Positions 51,228 through 61,055 of a stretch of 64,000 nt of DNA are shown piece by piece. The stretch is from positions 372,001 to 436,000 of the forward strand of contig NZ_JACOON010000001.1 in the NCBI RefSeq assembly GCF_014287795.1. The letters are read 5' to 3'. How positions within the stretch are numbered: the first letter of the stretch is position 1; each line of letters opens with the position of its first letter. The position numbers were made by a program, and so were the translations under genes. The notes under the pieces were generated by a model, which saw only the letters and a program-made list of their open reading frames with translations, was not told where the DNA came from and did not search any database. The stretch is from Christensenella tenuis (GTDB lineage: Bacteria; Bacillota; Clostridia; Christensenellales; Christensenellaceae).

Positions 51228-51579
51228 TACGCTGCAACTTGGAAAAACAGGGGAGGATCTCGTTTGCCAATATATTCTCCGCAACGGGATGCAGTTGCTT
51301 GGCCGGAACTACCGGGCCGGAAAAGGGGAAATTGACCTTATTGCCATGGAAGGCGATACGGTTGTATTCATTGAAGTGAAAACCCGGTCCGGTTTAAATT
51401 ACGGAACGGCGGCGGAAGCAGTTGGGTACCGTAAGCAGCAGGTTTTGATACAGACGGCCCAGCACTTTATCGCGCAGCATGGGTTTTATGAGAACAATAT
51501 ACGTTTTGACGTAGCGGAAGTCTATCCCAATGAAGGCAACCGGCTTAATTATATTGATAATGCATTTGGGATGAATTAA
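51220..51579 (+). CDS. YraN-family (UPF0102) endonuclease-like protein
   Basis: A 119-residue protein of the UPF0102/YraN family with a PD-(D/E)xK-like fold. LGKTGEDLVCQYILRNGMQL, the core GEIDLIAMEGDTVVFIEVK and AVGYRKQQ are clear. Function not firmly known; linked by context to DNA uptake or repair. ATG overlaps rnhB by eight bases. comM and dprA, two DNA-processing genes, lie beyond the glycosyltransferase gene. Confidence 0.92.
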   Translation: MTDTLQLGKTGEDLVCQYILRNGMQLLGRNYRAGKGEIDLIAMEGDTVVFIEVKTRSGLNYGTAAEAVGYRKQQVLIQTAQHFIAQHGFYENNIRFDVAEVYPNEGNRLNYIDNAFGMN

Positions 51580-51593
51580 AGTGGTGGTAATTT

Positions 51594-54500
51594 ATGGAAG
51601 CTCAAAATGAATTGATTGTATGGTTTACCGTGCTCGGTGTCATTTTTTTGTTTTTAGTTGCCTATTTATATTATGGCAGGAAAACAAGAAATCCTTTTGA
51701 AAAACCTGTTTCAGCGGGGATGATGTTTGCTATATTCGCCGTCATCGCTGTTTTAGTGCGCTTGGCGCTAGCCTATTCCATGCCTGGATATGTAACCGAT
51801 CTTGATTGCTTCAAAGCCTGGGCAAATTATTCTTACACCGGCGGTCTTGAGAATTTCTATACAAGTGATTTTTTTGCAGATTACCCTCCTGTCTATATTT
51901 ACGTACTTTATTTCTTCGGATTTCTTCAGAACACGTTTTCCTTGAGTCTTGGCGGCCCGGAATTTGCGTTGATGATCCACATTCCGGCGATTTGCTGCGA
52001 TATCGTGGCTGCATATGTGGTATACCGTCTCGCCTCACAAAAATTCCGTCCCAATACCGCATTATTACTCAGTACGCTTATCCTGCTGAATCCGGCTGTT
52101 ATTTTTAATTCAAGTATCTGGGGGCAGGTTGACATTATCATCACGCTTATGATGGTTCTTGTAATTTATCTTTTGGTAAAAGACCGTCCAATCTGGGCTT
52201 CCGTTGCATTTATCGCAGCATTTTTATTAAAACCGCAGGCAATCATGATTTTCCCGATCCTTGCCTTTGTTTTGATACGCAATGTAATTGTTTCCCAAAA
52301 CCGCAAAAAGGATGTTTTGAACCTGCTGATATCTATTGGCGCAATGGCAGGTCTCTTTTTCCTGATCCCACTGCCGTTTGCCGGAAACCAGGAACCCCTC
52401 TGGCTTGTAAAACAGTTTCTGAGCACAGTGGGGCAATACGATCAGGCTTCCCTCAACGCGTTTAATTTGTTTGCAATGTTGGGGCAAAATTTTATTTCTT
52501 CCAGCCAGGCCGTATTTCTCGGGCTTACAGCCGACGTATGGGGATTTATCCTGATTGCCCTCGTTTGTGGGTATTCCTTGTTCCTGTATCTGAAGAATCC
52601 AAGAAAGGAATTTTTGTTCGCGCTTGCCGCTTTCATGATCATGGGAGTGTTTGCTCTCGGACACGGTATGCATGACCGGTATTTGTTCCCGGTTCCGGTG
52701 TTATTGTTATTTGCTTTCATTTTTATGAAAGATAAGCGCCTGATCTGGCCGGTTGTTCTTACTTTTATTGCGCTTCTCTTGAATCAGAGTCTATCGCTTT
52801 ATTATTACCAGGTAATGATTCCCTTGGCCTGGACGGTAAGCGTATCTGCTTTCAGTATGGGAATTTTTATTTATACAGGATATGTCGTTACAAAACTGGC
52901 TTTTGGATCCATCCGCGAAAAAACGGAAGATTCGGATATTTCTGCGATGGAGACGTTAAAAAAGCCTCCGGCACATCTTCGCCTGGAAAATTTCGAAGAA
53001 AAAAAGACGCTGAACAAAAAAGACGGCCTTTTGATGCTCGCTATATCGGCTATTTATGCTGTGGTTGCATTCACAAACCTCGGAACCTTCCAGATTCCGG
53101 AAACTCCGGCGCAGCTTGAGAGCGAACCGGTTATTGTGGAATTTTCCCAAGCAGAACCGATCTCTACGGTTGAATACTACGCTGGATATGGGGAAGCAAA
53201 GCTGGAATTCTATTATTCCGAAGATGGAGTCACCTATGCGCCTGTCGTACTTGAAAAAAGTGGGACAACGCTCTCTGAAATCGAACACAAATTTGCCAAT
53301 ATGTATAAGTGGCAAATTTACACAACGGGCGTAGATGCAAAATATATTAAAATCGTGCCGCTTTCCGGATCGCTTCCTATTTTGGAGGTTGCTTTTAAAG
53401 ATGCGCAAGGAAATCTGCTTGAACCACAAAATATCACGCCTTCTTCAGCCCAAGTATTATTTGACGAGCAAAACCTTGTACCCGAAGAATCTACTTATAT
53501 GACAGATTTCTATTTTGATGAAATTTACCATGTAAGAACAGCATATGAAAATATTCACGGAATTGAACCCTATGAAATCACACATCCTCCGCTTGGTAAA
53601 TTGATCCTTGCCTGCGGCATCCAGCTATTTGGAATGAATCCGTTCGGATGGCGGTTTATGGGAACGCTTACCGGAGTATTGATGCTTCCGGTGCTCTATA
53701 TTTTTGCAAAAATGCTTTTCAAAAAGAGCAAATATGCAGCGGTCGCAACAATTTTATTTGCCGTTGATTTTATGCATTTTGCGCAAACGCGGATCGGTAC
53801 GATCGACAGCTACAGCATTTTGTGGATTATGCTGATGTATCTGTTTATGTATCAATTTACACAAAGCAATTTCAATCGGCAGAAAATATCAAAGACACTG
53901 ATTCCTCTGGCACTAAGCGGACTGTTCTTCGGGATCGGCGCGGCGACCAAATGGCTGTGTATCTATGCGGGAGCAGGACTTGCCGTTATCTTCTGTATGA
54001 CGCTTTACAACCGGTATAAGGAATACCGGTTTGCGAAAGAAAAACTGCTTGCCCACGAAACCGGAGAGTCTCCGGATCCAGGAGGAATACCTCTGTATCG
54101 TTCTATTGTTAAAAAATATAGGATTAACGTCGCGCTGATCCTCTGTTGGTGCGTGCTGTTTTTCATTATTGTGCCTGCCGTAATTTACATTGCATCATAT
54201 TATCCATACACAGTCGTTACCCAGGGAGAAGCGTATCAATTCTTAGTGCCAGGGAACCTGAAGGAACATCACAGCATTATCGGCAACCAGTTCTATATGC
54301 TCAATTATCATTCTACACTGAACCCGGATCATGTGCATCCGTTCTCTTCCATGTGGTACAGTTGGCCGGTTGATGTGCGCCCTGTCTTGTTTTTTAATGG
54401 GCATAATGATCTCAACCATACCACTTCCACGCTTTCTACAATGGGCAATCCCCTGATCTGGTGGTCTGGCGTAGTGGCATGCATCTGGCTAATCATTGAT

Positions 54501-54824
54501 TCCGCTCGTGGTAAGCACAGGCATTATGGTGTGACCTTCACTGCAATCGCGGCCTTATCGCAGTTTATGCCGTGGTGGTTTGTTACACGTGAAGTGTTTA
54601 TTTACCATTATTTCGCCACAGTACCTTTTCTTATTATCCTGATTGTCTATTGGCTGAGGAATGTTGAGCGCGACTTTAAATACGGCAAGCAATTCATGTG
54701 GGGATTTGTGATTGCCTGCGTCGTGATGTTTGCGGTGTTTTATCCGGTGATTACAGGTATTCCGTTTGATACAGATTACGTGACGGCTCTGCGTTGGCTG
54801 CCGTCCTGGCCGTTCTATGGCTGA
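51594..54824 (+). CDS. Large membrane protein fusing two GT-C glycosyltransferase modules
   Basis: A 1076-residue polytopic membrane protein. Residues 1-430 form one GT-C-like unit with about ten membrane segments and an early acidic loop (VTDLDCFKAWANY, about 67-79) typical of polyprenyl-phosphate-dependent enzymes. After a charged linker (about 440-475) and a membrane segment near 480-495 comes an external beta-rich region (about 505-620: VIVEFSQAEPISTVEYYAG, KLEFYYSEDG) resembling a discoidin/F5-8 type carbohydrate-binding fold. Residues 635-1076 are a protein O-mannosyltransferase-like (GT39) unit with FDEIYHVRTAYENI and THPPLGKL. Likely transfers sugars from lipid-linked donors outside the membrane; acceptor unknown. 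ATG 51594, in a run of DNA genes. Confidence 0.85.
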   Translation: MEAQNELIVWFTVLGVIFLFLVAYLYYGRKTRNPFEKPVSAGMMFAIFAVIAVLVRLALAYSMPGYVTDLDCFKAWANYSYTGGLENFYTSDFFADYPPVYIYVLYFFGFLQNTFSLSLGGPEFALMIHIPAICCDIVAAYVVYRLASQKFRPNTALLLSTLILLNPAVIFNSSIWGQVDIIITLMMVLVIYLLVKDRPIWASVAFIAAFLLKPQAIMIFPILAFVLIRNVIVSQNRKKDVLNLLISIGAMAGLFFLIPLPFAGNQEPLWLVKQFLSTVGQYDQASLNAFNLFAMLGQNFISSSQAVFLGLTADVWGFILIALVCGYSLFLYLKNPRKEFLFALAAFMIMGVFALGHGMHDRYLFPVPVLLLFAFIFMKDKRLIWPVVLTFIALLLNQSLSLYYYQVMIPLAWTVSVSAFSMGIFIYTGYVVTKLAFGSIREKTEDSDISAMETLKKPPAHLRLENFEEKKTLNKKDGLLMLAISAIYAVVAFTNLGTFQIPETPAQLESEPVIVEFSQAEPISTVEYYAGYGEAKLEFYYSEDGVTYAPVVLEKSGTTLSEIEHKFANMYKWQIYTTGVDAKYIKIVPLSGSLPILEVAFKDAQGNLLEPQNITPSSAQVLFDEQNLVPEESTYMTDFYFDEIYHVRTAYENIHGIEPYEITHPPLGKLILACGIQLFGMNPFGWRFMGTLTGVLMLPVLYIFAKMLFKKSKYAAVATILFAVDFMHFAQTRIGTIDSYSILWIMLMYLFMYQFTQSNFNRQKISKTLIPLALSGLFFGIGAATKWLCIYAGAGLAVIFCMTLYNRYKEYRFAKEKLLAHETGESPDPGGIPLYRSIVKKYRINVALILCWCVLFFIIVPAVIYIASYYPYTVVTQGEAYQFLVPGNLKEHHSIIGNQFYMLNYHSTLNPDHVHPFSSMWYSWPVDVRPVLFFNGHNDLNHTTSTLSTMGNPLIWWSGVVACIWLIIDSARGKHRHYGVTFTAIAALSQFMPWWFVTREVFIYHYFATVPFLIILIVYWLRNVERDFKYGKQFMWGFVIACVVMFAVFYPVITGIPFDTDYVTALRWLPSWPFYG

Positions 54825-54845
54825 TGTTAAGGGGGGAAGGGAAAA

Positions 54846-56393
54846 TTGCTCGCTAAGGTTTTAAGTTTCGGACTAACCGGGCTTGATGGGTATCCGGTTT
54901 TAGTGGAAACGGATGTCTATAACGGTCTTCCTGCTTACGAACTCGTGGGGCTTCCCGACGCAGCGGTAAAGGAATCAAAAGAACGCGTTCGCTCTGCTAT
55001 CAAAAATTCCGGTTTTGAGTATCCGGCAAAACGGATTACGGTGAATCTTGCTCCAGCAGACCAGAGAAAGGAAGGTCCTGTCTATGACCTCGCTATTGCC
55101 ATCGGGCTTCTTACCGCCAGCGATCAGGTATTACCAGATTTGCTGAAATATATGGTAATATTCGGCGAGCTTTCCCTGAACGGTGAAGTTCGTGCCGTGA
55201 ATGGGATTCTTCCGATGGTAATCGAGGCACGAAAACGCGGCTTCAATCTGATGGTCGTTCCACAGGAAAACGCGCAGGAAGCCAGCTATATCAGCGACAT
55301 CCGTATTTTACCTGTCAAACATCTTGCAGAATTGGCGGCCATTTTGAATAAGCAGGAAAAACCCGTTTTTTTTCCCGCTTCCGAATGGAACCCGCCCAAG
55401 CAGACTGGAAAAACGGATGTTGATTTCTGCGAAATTCGCGGACAGGAAAAGGCCAAGCGCGCAATGGAAATTGCAGCGGCCGGGGGGCATAATATCCTTT
55501 TAATCGGCCCACCGGGGGCGGGCAAAAGCATGCTTGCAAAGGCCTTGCCCGGAATCCTGCCCGATTTTACGTTTGAAGAAGCCCTTGAGGTTACGAAAAT
55601 ACATTCTATCGCCGGGGAACTGCGCAACCGAAATCAGGAGATTATAAATACACGCCCATTTCGCAGTCCGCATCATACGTCATCCGCAGTCGCAATTACT
55701 GGCGGCGGCCTTAAAAGCAATCCGGGGGAAATCAGTCTTGCGCACAGGGGGGTACTTTATTTTGACGAGCTCCCTGAATTTGGCCGTTCCATTCTGGAAG
55801 CGCTGCGCCAACCACTCGAAGACGGAATCGTTTCGATTTCCCGCGCCAATGCAAAAGTCATTTATCCGGCAGATTTTATGTTTGTCGCTTCTATGAATCC
55901 TTGTCCTTGCGGGAATTTCGGTTCAGACGATGCGGAATGCCGTTGCAGCCCAAATCAGATTGCGCGCTATCTGTCTAAGATATCCGGACCATTACTCGAC
56001 CGGATCGACCTACACGTTGAAGTGGGCAAAGTGCGTTATGATGATATTCGCAGCAATGAAAAACAGGAATCGTCTGCTGAAGTACGCAAGCGTGTCAACG
56101 CTGCGCGTTCTCTTCAGGTCCAGCGTTACCGGACAATCGGAAAATTTTGTAACGCGCAGCTTTCGTCGGCACAGCTCGAATGTTTCTGCCAAATCACTCC
56201 GCAGGCTGAGACTCTTCTTAGAAGCGCATATGAAAAATTGAATCTAAGCGCCCGTTCCTATACGCGCGTTATGCTTACTGCACGCACGATCGCCGATCTT
56301 GAGGATACAGAAACGGTCGAAGCATCGCATATTGCAGAAGCAATTCAATATCGTACGCTGGACCGTAAATATTGGGGGAACGCTTATGACTGA
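54846..56393 (+). CDS. comM: YifB/ComM-family Mg-chelatase-like AAA+ ATPase
   Basis: AAA+ protein of the ComM/YifB family; in transformable bacteria ComM is a branch-migration helicase for incoming DNA. 515 residues. N-terminal ChlI-like domain (GLPAYELVGLPDAAVKESKE, NLAPADQRKEGP), Walker A IGPPGAGKSML near 220, Walker B VLYFDELPEF near 300, CPCGNFG near 355, and a C-terminal Mg-chelatase domain with SARSYTRVMLTARTIADLE. Start TTG 54846 after AAGGGGGGAAGGG. Overlaps dprA by eight bases. Confidence 0.94.
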   Translation: MLAKVLSFGLTGLDGYPVLVETDVYNGLPAYELVGLPDAAVKESKERVRSAIKNSGFEYPAKRITVNLAPADQRKEGPVYDLAIAIGLLTASDQVLPDLLKYMVIFGELSLNGEVRAVNGILPMVIEARKRGFNLMVVPQENAQEASYISDIRILPVKHLAELAAILNKQEKPVFFPASEWNPPKQTGKTDVDFCEIRGQEKAKRAMEIAAAGGHNILLIGPPGAGKSMLAKALPGILPDFTFEEALEVTKIHSIAGELRNRNQEIINTRPFRSPHHTSSAVAITGGGLKSNPGEISLAHRGVLYFDELPEFGRSILEALRQPLEDGIVSISRANAKVIYPADFMFVASMNPCPCGNFGSDDAECRCSPNQIARYLSKISGPLLDRIDLHVEVGKVRYDDIRSNEKQESSAEVRKRVNAARSLQVQRYRTIGKFCNAQLSSAQLECFCQITPQAETLLRSAYEKLNLSARSYTRVMLTARTIADLEDTETVEASHIAEAIQYRTLDRKYWGNAYD

Positions 56394-57492
56394 GATCACA
56401 AAGGAGGAACGGTATTGGCTATGGCTTTCTTCCGTCGATGGAATCGGTCCTGTCCGGTTTTATGACACACTGAATGTATTTACAGATCTGGAACAGGCGT
56501 TCCATGAATGCGCCCTAATTCCAGAACTTGTAAAATCCGTTACTGCAAAACAAAAAAAGGCGCTTTTGGAAAGCGCCAATGAATCCTATATCGATCGTCT
56601 TTTGGATAGTTGCACACGAAAGGGCATTCAGGTCTTAACCCGCCTCAATCAGGACTATCCGCATACGTTGGCCGAAATTGAAAATCCACCGCCCGTTTTA
56701 TTTTATAAAGGAGTTTTGCCAAACTTTGATGAGATGTCCTGTGCAATTGTTGGTTCGCGGCGTCCCACCAAAAATGGTTTTTCCACGGCACGTTCCTTGG
56801 CATGCGGCCTTGCCGGGGAAGGCGTCGTCATTGTTTCAGGGATGGCGCGTGGAATTGATACGGCCGCACATATGGGTGCATTAGAAGCAAACGGTATTAC
56901 GGTTGCCGTCCTTGGATGCGGAGCCGATGTGGTATATCCGCAGGAGAACCGGGAATTATACGAGCGAATTTTGGATAGCGGAGCTGTTATTTCCGAATTT
57001 CTACCCGGTACCGAACCCAAGCCGCAGTTTTTTCCGCAACGCAACCGAATTGTTTCCGGCCTTTCCAACGTCCTGATTGCAGGAGAAGGCGGCGAAAGGA
57101 GCGGCGCGCGCATTACGGTAGACGATGCGCTGCGGCAGGGGCGGGACGTTTATACCATGATATGCGACCTGAAATCCCCGGTAGCGAAACTTCCCTTATA
57201 CCTGATGGATTCGGGCGCCCCGGTTGTGCAGAAGGCAGCCGATGTTATGAATGGCATGGGATGGCGAATGAGGCATGACTCCGCCGTACAAAAAAGCAAA
57301 AATGGCGCAAATAAGCTTGATTTATTGGAAGCACAGATATATAATCTGCTTTTAAAGGAGAATTTATCAGCGGGGGACTTGGCAGGAGAAACCGGTATTG
57401 CGATCAAAGACATCAATACCATCCTTACCGTAATGGAACTCAAAGGTTTGATCGAGGGAATGCCAGGCGACCGGTTCAGAATTAACAGTTAA
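56386..57492 (+). CDS. dprA: DNA processing protein DprA (Smf)
   Basis: Loads RecA on incoming single-stranded DNA in natural transformation; also present in many bacteria not known to be competent. 368 residues. Helical N-terminus, Rossmann core with CAIVGSRRPT near 125, SGMARGIDTAAHMGAL, VLGCGADVVYPQENRELY, PQFFPQRNRIVSGL, and a C-terminal winged helix (about 310-368). The frame opens within comM; ATG 56386 gives the family start. Confidence 0.95.
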   Translation: MTEITKEERYWLWLSSVDGIGPVRFYDTLNVFTDLEQAFHECALIPELVKSVTAKQKKALLESANESYIDRLLDSCTRKGIQVLTRLNQDYPHTLAEIENPPPVLFYKGVLPNFDEMSCAIVGSRRPTKNGFSTARSLACGLAGEGVVIVSGMARGIDTAAHMGALEANGITVAVLGCGADVVYPQENRELYERILDSGAVISEFLPGTEPKPQFFPQRNRIVSGLSNVLIAGEGGERSGARITVDDALRQGRDVYTMICDLKSPVAKLPLYLMDSGAPVVQKAADVMNGMGWRMRHDSAVQKSKNGANKLDLLEAQIYNLLLKENLSAGDLAGETGIAIKDINTILTVMELKGLIEGMPGDRFRINS

Positions 57493-57498
57493 TTTACA

Positions 57499-57525
57499 TT
57501 ACAACTGTTTGATAATGATTATAAT
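57499..57525 (+). promoter_or_regulatory. Possible topA promoter
   Basis: Consensus TATAAT (57520-57525) 30 bases before topA, with only weak -35 candidates (TTACAA at 57499-57504, 15-base spacer). Confidence 0.4.
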
Positions 57526-57555
57526 ATAGTACAGGAGATTATCTGGAGGAATAGA

Positions 57556-59742
57556 ATGGCAAAGGAAGCGGCTGGCGCTGCAAAAAAGACTGCCGTAAAG
57601 AAAAAAACGGCGAAAAAAAACACTGGTAAGACAAAAACATCCAATCAAAAGCTGGTGATTGTAGAATCTCCGGCAAAGGCAAAAACAATTGAAAAATTTT
57701 TAGGCAGGGGCTACGCGGTACGTGCGTCAAACGGGCATTTGCGTGATCTTCCTAAAAGCAAAATAGGAGTGGATGTAGAAAACAACTTCGAGCCGGAATA
57801 TACGACTATCCGGGGCAAGGCACCGCTCATCAAAACGCTTAAAGATGAGGCCAAAAAGTCTTCCAAAGTGTATCTCGCAACTGACCCGGACCGCGAAGGT
57901 GAAGCAATTTCCTGGCATATTGCAAATATTCTCGGGCTTGATCCCGGAGAAGTAAGCAGGATCGAATTCAATGAAATTACGAAAGATGCGGTTACAAACG
58001 CAATTACACATCCGCGGTCAATCGATATGGATCGCGTGGACGCGCAGCAGGCGCGCCGCGTGCTTGACCGGTTGGTTGGCTATAAATTGAGTCCTTTGCT
58101 TTGGAAGAAAGTGAAAAAAGGGCTTTCAGCAGGAAGGGTGCAGAGCGTTGCGGTCAAGGTGATTGTTGACCGCGAGAATGAAATCCGTAATTTTAAACCG
58201 GAAGAATTCTGGACAATCAGCGCAAAACTCAAAAAAGAGCAGCAGGAATTTGAAGCCAAATATTATGGCCCGGGAAGCAAAAAGGCAAAGCTCGATACGG
58301 AAGCAGACGCGCAGGCTGTACTGGATGCCGTCAAGGACGCGGATTTTATCGTTTCTAAAGTAAAAAGCGGTACGCGCAAAAAAAATGCCTTACCGCCGTT
58401 TACTACAAGTTTTCTACAGCAATCGGCATCCGGGAAACTTGGTTTTACCGCAAAAAAAACGATGATGTTGGCGCAAATGCTTTATGAAGGCGTACCTTTG
58501 AAAGATGGCAATACCGTTGGCCTTATTACCTACATGAGAACGGATTCCACACGCATCTCAGGCGAAGCGCAGGAAGCGGCGCTTGCCCATATAAAAAAAA
58601 CTTATGGAGATGAATACGCGCCGGCGAAACCCAATATTTATAAGGGACGCAAAAATGCGCAGGACGCCCATGAAGCGATCCGGCCTACCTACATTGAAAA
58701 CACGCCGGAGAGTGTCAGACAATATTTGACCAACGATCAGTTTAAGCTTTATAAGCTGATTTATACGCGTTTCTTGGCAAGCCAGATGATGCCTGCGCAG
58801 TTCGAAACGCTCAGTTACGATATTGATGCGAACGGCCAAACCTTTAAAGCGAGCGGCTCGCGCATCTTGTTTAAAGGGCATCTGGCGGTCTATGATTCCA
58901 AGACAGAAGACGATGACCAGAAGATGTTGCCGAAGGCCGAGCAAGGCGAGACCCTGGAATGCCTCGGCGTGACTCCAAAACAGAATTTTACACAGCCGCC
59001 GGCGCGCTACACGGAAGCTGCTCTGATTAAATTCCTTGAAGAAAGGGGAATTGGCCGCCCAAGCACTTACGCGCCTATTATTTCTACAATTCAGGACCGG
59101 GGTTATGTCCAAAAAGAAGCGAAATCCTTTGTCCCGACCGAGCTTGGTGAGATTGTGACGGACTTGATGGCAAAGAATTTTTCCGATATTGTGGATATTG
59201 CGTTTACTGCCGACATGGAAGAAAAACTTGACGGTGTGGAGCAGGAGGGCAACGACTGGAAAAAAGTCATCGGCGACTTTTATGGCCCTTTTGAAAAAGA
59301 CCTTGAAGCCGGCGAGAAGAATATTGAGCGCATCAAGCTGCCCGAGAAAGTTTCGGATGTTATTTGTGAAAAATGTGGAGCAAATATGGTTTATAAGACC
59401 GGACGTTTTGGTGAATTCCTGGCATGCCCCAATTATCCGGAATGCAAAAATACCAAACCAATCGTAAAACAGATTGATGTTCCCTGTCCGAAATGCGGCG
59501 GGAAGGTTGTCATCAAACGAGCGGGAAAATCCGGTAAAAGTTTTTACGGATGCGAAAATTATCCTAATTGCGATTTTGTATCATGGGATAAGCCGCTTGA
59601 CGAGAAGTGCCCGGAATGCGGCGCTTATATGGTAGAAGCTAAATTTCGGTATGGCGGAAAGACTTATAAAAAGTGCTCAAACCCGGAATGTATAACGAAC
59701 CAGAAAAAGAAGACGGATACAGATGCAAAAAAAGAAAGTTAA
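57556..59742 (+). CDS. topA: DNA topoisomerase I
   Basis: Type IA topoisomerase relaxing negative supercoils. 728 residues. A Lys/Ala-rich N-terminal extension of about 30 residues precedes the TOPRIM domain (LVIVESPAKAKTIEKF, then ATDPDREGEAISWH). The active-site Tyr is in LITYMRTDSTRIS near residue 325. The C-terminus has three four-cysteine zinc modules: CEKCG...CPNYPEC, CPKCG...CENYPNC and CPECG...CSNPEC. ATG with GGAGG ahead. Its last 20 bases overlap trmFO; the dprA-topA-trmFO order is typical of Firmicutes. Confidence 0.98.
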   Translation: MAKEAAGAAKKTAVKKKTAKKNTGKTKTSNQKLVIVESPAKAKTIEKFLGRGYAVRASNGHLRDLPKSKIGVDVENNFEPEYTTIRGKAPLIKTLKDEAKKSSKVYLATDPDREGEAISWHIANILGLDPGEVSRIEFNEITKDAVTNAITHPRSIDMDRVDAQQARRVLDRLVGYKLSPLLWKKVKKGLSAGRVQSVAVKVIVDRENEIRNFKPEEFWTISAKLKKEQQEFEAKYYGPGSKKAKLDTEADAQAVLDAVKDADFIVSKVKSGTRKKNALPPFTTSFLQQSASGKLGFTAKKTMMLAQMLYEGVPLKDGNTVGLITYMRTDSTRISGEAQEAALAHIKKTYGDEYAPAKPNIYKGRKNAQDAHEAIRPTYIENTPESVRQYLTNDQFKLYKLIYTRFLASQMMPAQFETLSYDIDANGQTFKASGSRILFKGHLAVYDSKTEDDDQKMLPKAEQGETLECLGVTPKQNFTQPPARYTEAALIKFLEERGIGRPSTYAPIISTIQDRGYVQKEAKSFVPTELGEIVTDLMAKNFSDIVDIAFTADMEEKLDGVEQEGNDWKKVIGDFYGPFEKDLEAGEKNIERIKLPEKVSDVICEKCGANMVYKTGRFGEFLACPNYPECKNTKPIVKQIDVPCPKCGGKVVIKRAGKSGKSFYGCENYPNCDFVSWDKPLDEKCPECGAYMVEAKFRYGGKTYKKCSNPECITNQKKKTDTDAKKES

Positions 59743-61042
59743 TGTCATTGGCGCAGGACTTGCGGGATGTGAATGTGCATATCAGCTCGCAAAGCGTGGG
59801 GTTCCGGTACGGCTTTATGAGATGAAGCCGGGAAAAAAATCCCCTGCACATGTGTCGGATTTATTTGCGGAACTCGTGTGCAGCAATTCCCTGCGCTCAG
59901 ACCGGATCTGCAATGCGGCAGGTTTATTGAAGGAAGAAATGCGGCTGCTCGAAAGCCTCATTATGCAGGCGGCGGACGCGACAAGCGTGGCGGCGGGCGG
60001 CGCGCTCGCAGTGGATCGCGAAAAATTCTCGGCGTACATTACGCAAGCGATTCGTGAGCACGGCTTGATTGAACTCCTCTCTGAAGAGGTAACTGATTTC
60101 TCTAAATTTAAAGAAGAAATGGTTATTGTCGCAAGCGGTCCGCTTACATCGCAGGCATTGTCAGAGGCAATTAAAGAATTGACAGGCCAGGAGCGGCTAC
60201 ACTTTTTTGATGCGGCTGCACCGATTGTTTCCGCAAGCAGCATTGATATGGACAGCGCCTTTTTTGCCTCGCGATATGGGCGAGGAAGCGACTATATCAA
60301 TTGTCCGATGACACGGGAAGAATATGAAGAATTCTATCAGGCGCTTGTGACTGCAGATTGTGCCGAGTTGAGGGAATTTGAACATGACGGCGTATTTGAA
60401 GGTTGTATGCCTGTGGAAACGATGGCATCGCGTGGTCACGACACATTGCTTTTCGGGCCGTTAAAGCCCAAAGGCCTTACGGATCCCAAAACAGGACGGG
60501 AACCATTTGCCGTCGTACAGTTGCGGCGGGAAAATGACGTGGGAAGTATGTATAATATTGTCGGATTTCAAACGCACCTGAAATTCCCGGAGCAAAGGCG
60601 GGTATTTGGCTTGATCCCCGCGCTGAAAGATGCGGAATATTTGCGTTTTGGCATCATGCATAGAAATACATTCCTCAATTCTCCAAGACTTCTTGACCGA
60701 TATTACCGATTGGAAAAAAATCCGCTGATTCGGTTTGTTGGACAGATTACCGGTGTAGAGGGATATGTCGAGAGTACGTCAAGCGGTTTGCTTGGTGGAA
60801 TCTTTGCCGCGTGTGAATATTTGGGGAAACCGCTTCCGGATTTTGACGATGAGACTGCCTCAGGCGCTTTATGTAGGTATATTTCCGGTGCGGTTACAGG
60901 TAATTTCCAGCCAATGAATATTAATTTTGGCATTATGCGGCCGCTGGGGCAGAGAATCAGAAACAAAGAAGAAAAAAAGACGCGCATTGCGGAGCGTGCA
61001 CTTGAAAAACTGAAAACAACGATCCATCATTTTGGATTATAA
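59723..61042 (+). CDS. trmFO: Folate-dependent tRNA (uracil-54-C5)-methyltransferase TrmFO
   Basis: Flavoprotein that makes T54 in tRNAs using methylene-tetrahydrofolate. 439 residues. N-terminal FAD site VNVIGAGLAGCECAYQLAKR, then ELVCSNSLRSD, GCMPVETMASRG with a conserved Cys, and C-terminal GYVESTSSGLLGGI. Start ATG 59723 lies 20 bases inside topA. An alternative later start is unlikely, since it would remove the FAD loop. Confidence 0.97.
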   Translation: MQKKKVNVIGAGLAGCECAYQLAKRGVPVRLYEMKPGKKSPAHVSDLFAELVCSNSLRSDRICNAAGLLKEEMRLLESLIMQAADATSVAAGGALAVDREKFSAYITQAIREHGLIELLSEEVTDFSKFKEEMVIVASGPLTSQALSEAIKELTGQERLHFFDAAAPIVSASSIDMDSAFFASRYGRGSDYINCPMTREEYEEFYQALVTADCAELREFEHDGVFEGCMPVETMASRGHDTLLFGPLKPKGLTDPKTGREPFAVVQLRRENDVGSMYNIVGFQTHLKFPEQRRVFGLIPALKDAEYLRFGIMHRNTFLNSPRLLDRYYRLEKNPLIRFVGQITGVEGYVESTSSGLLGGIFAACEYLGKPLPDFDDETASGALCRYISGAVTGNFQPMNINFGIMRPLGQRIRNKEEKKTRIAERALEKLKTTIHHFGL

Positions 61043-61055
61043 ACGGAGGATACAA

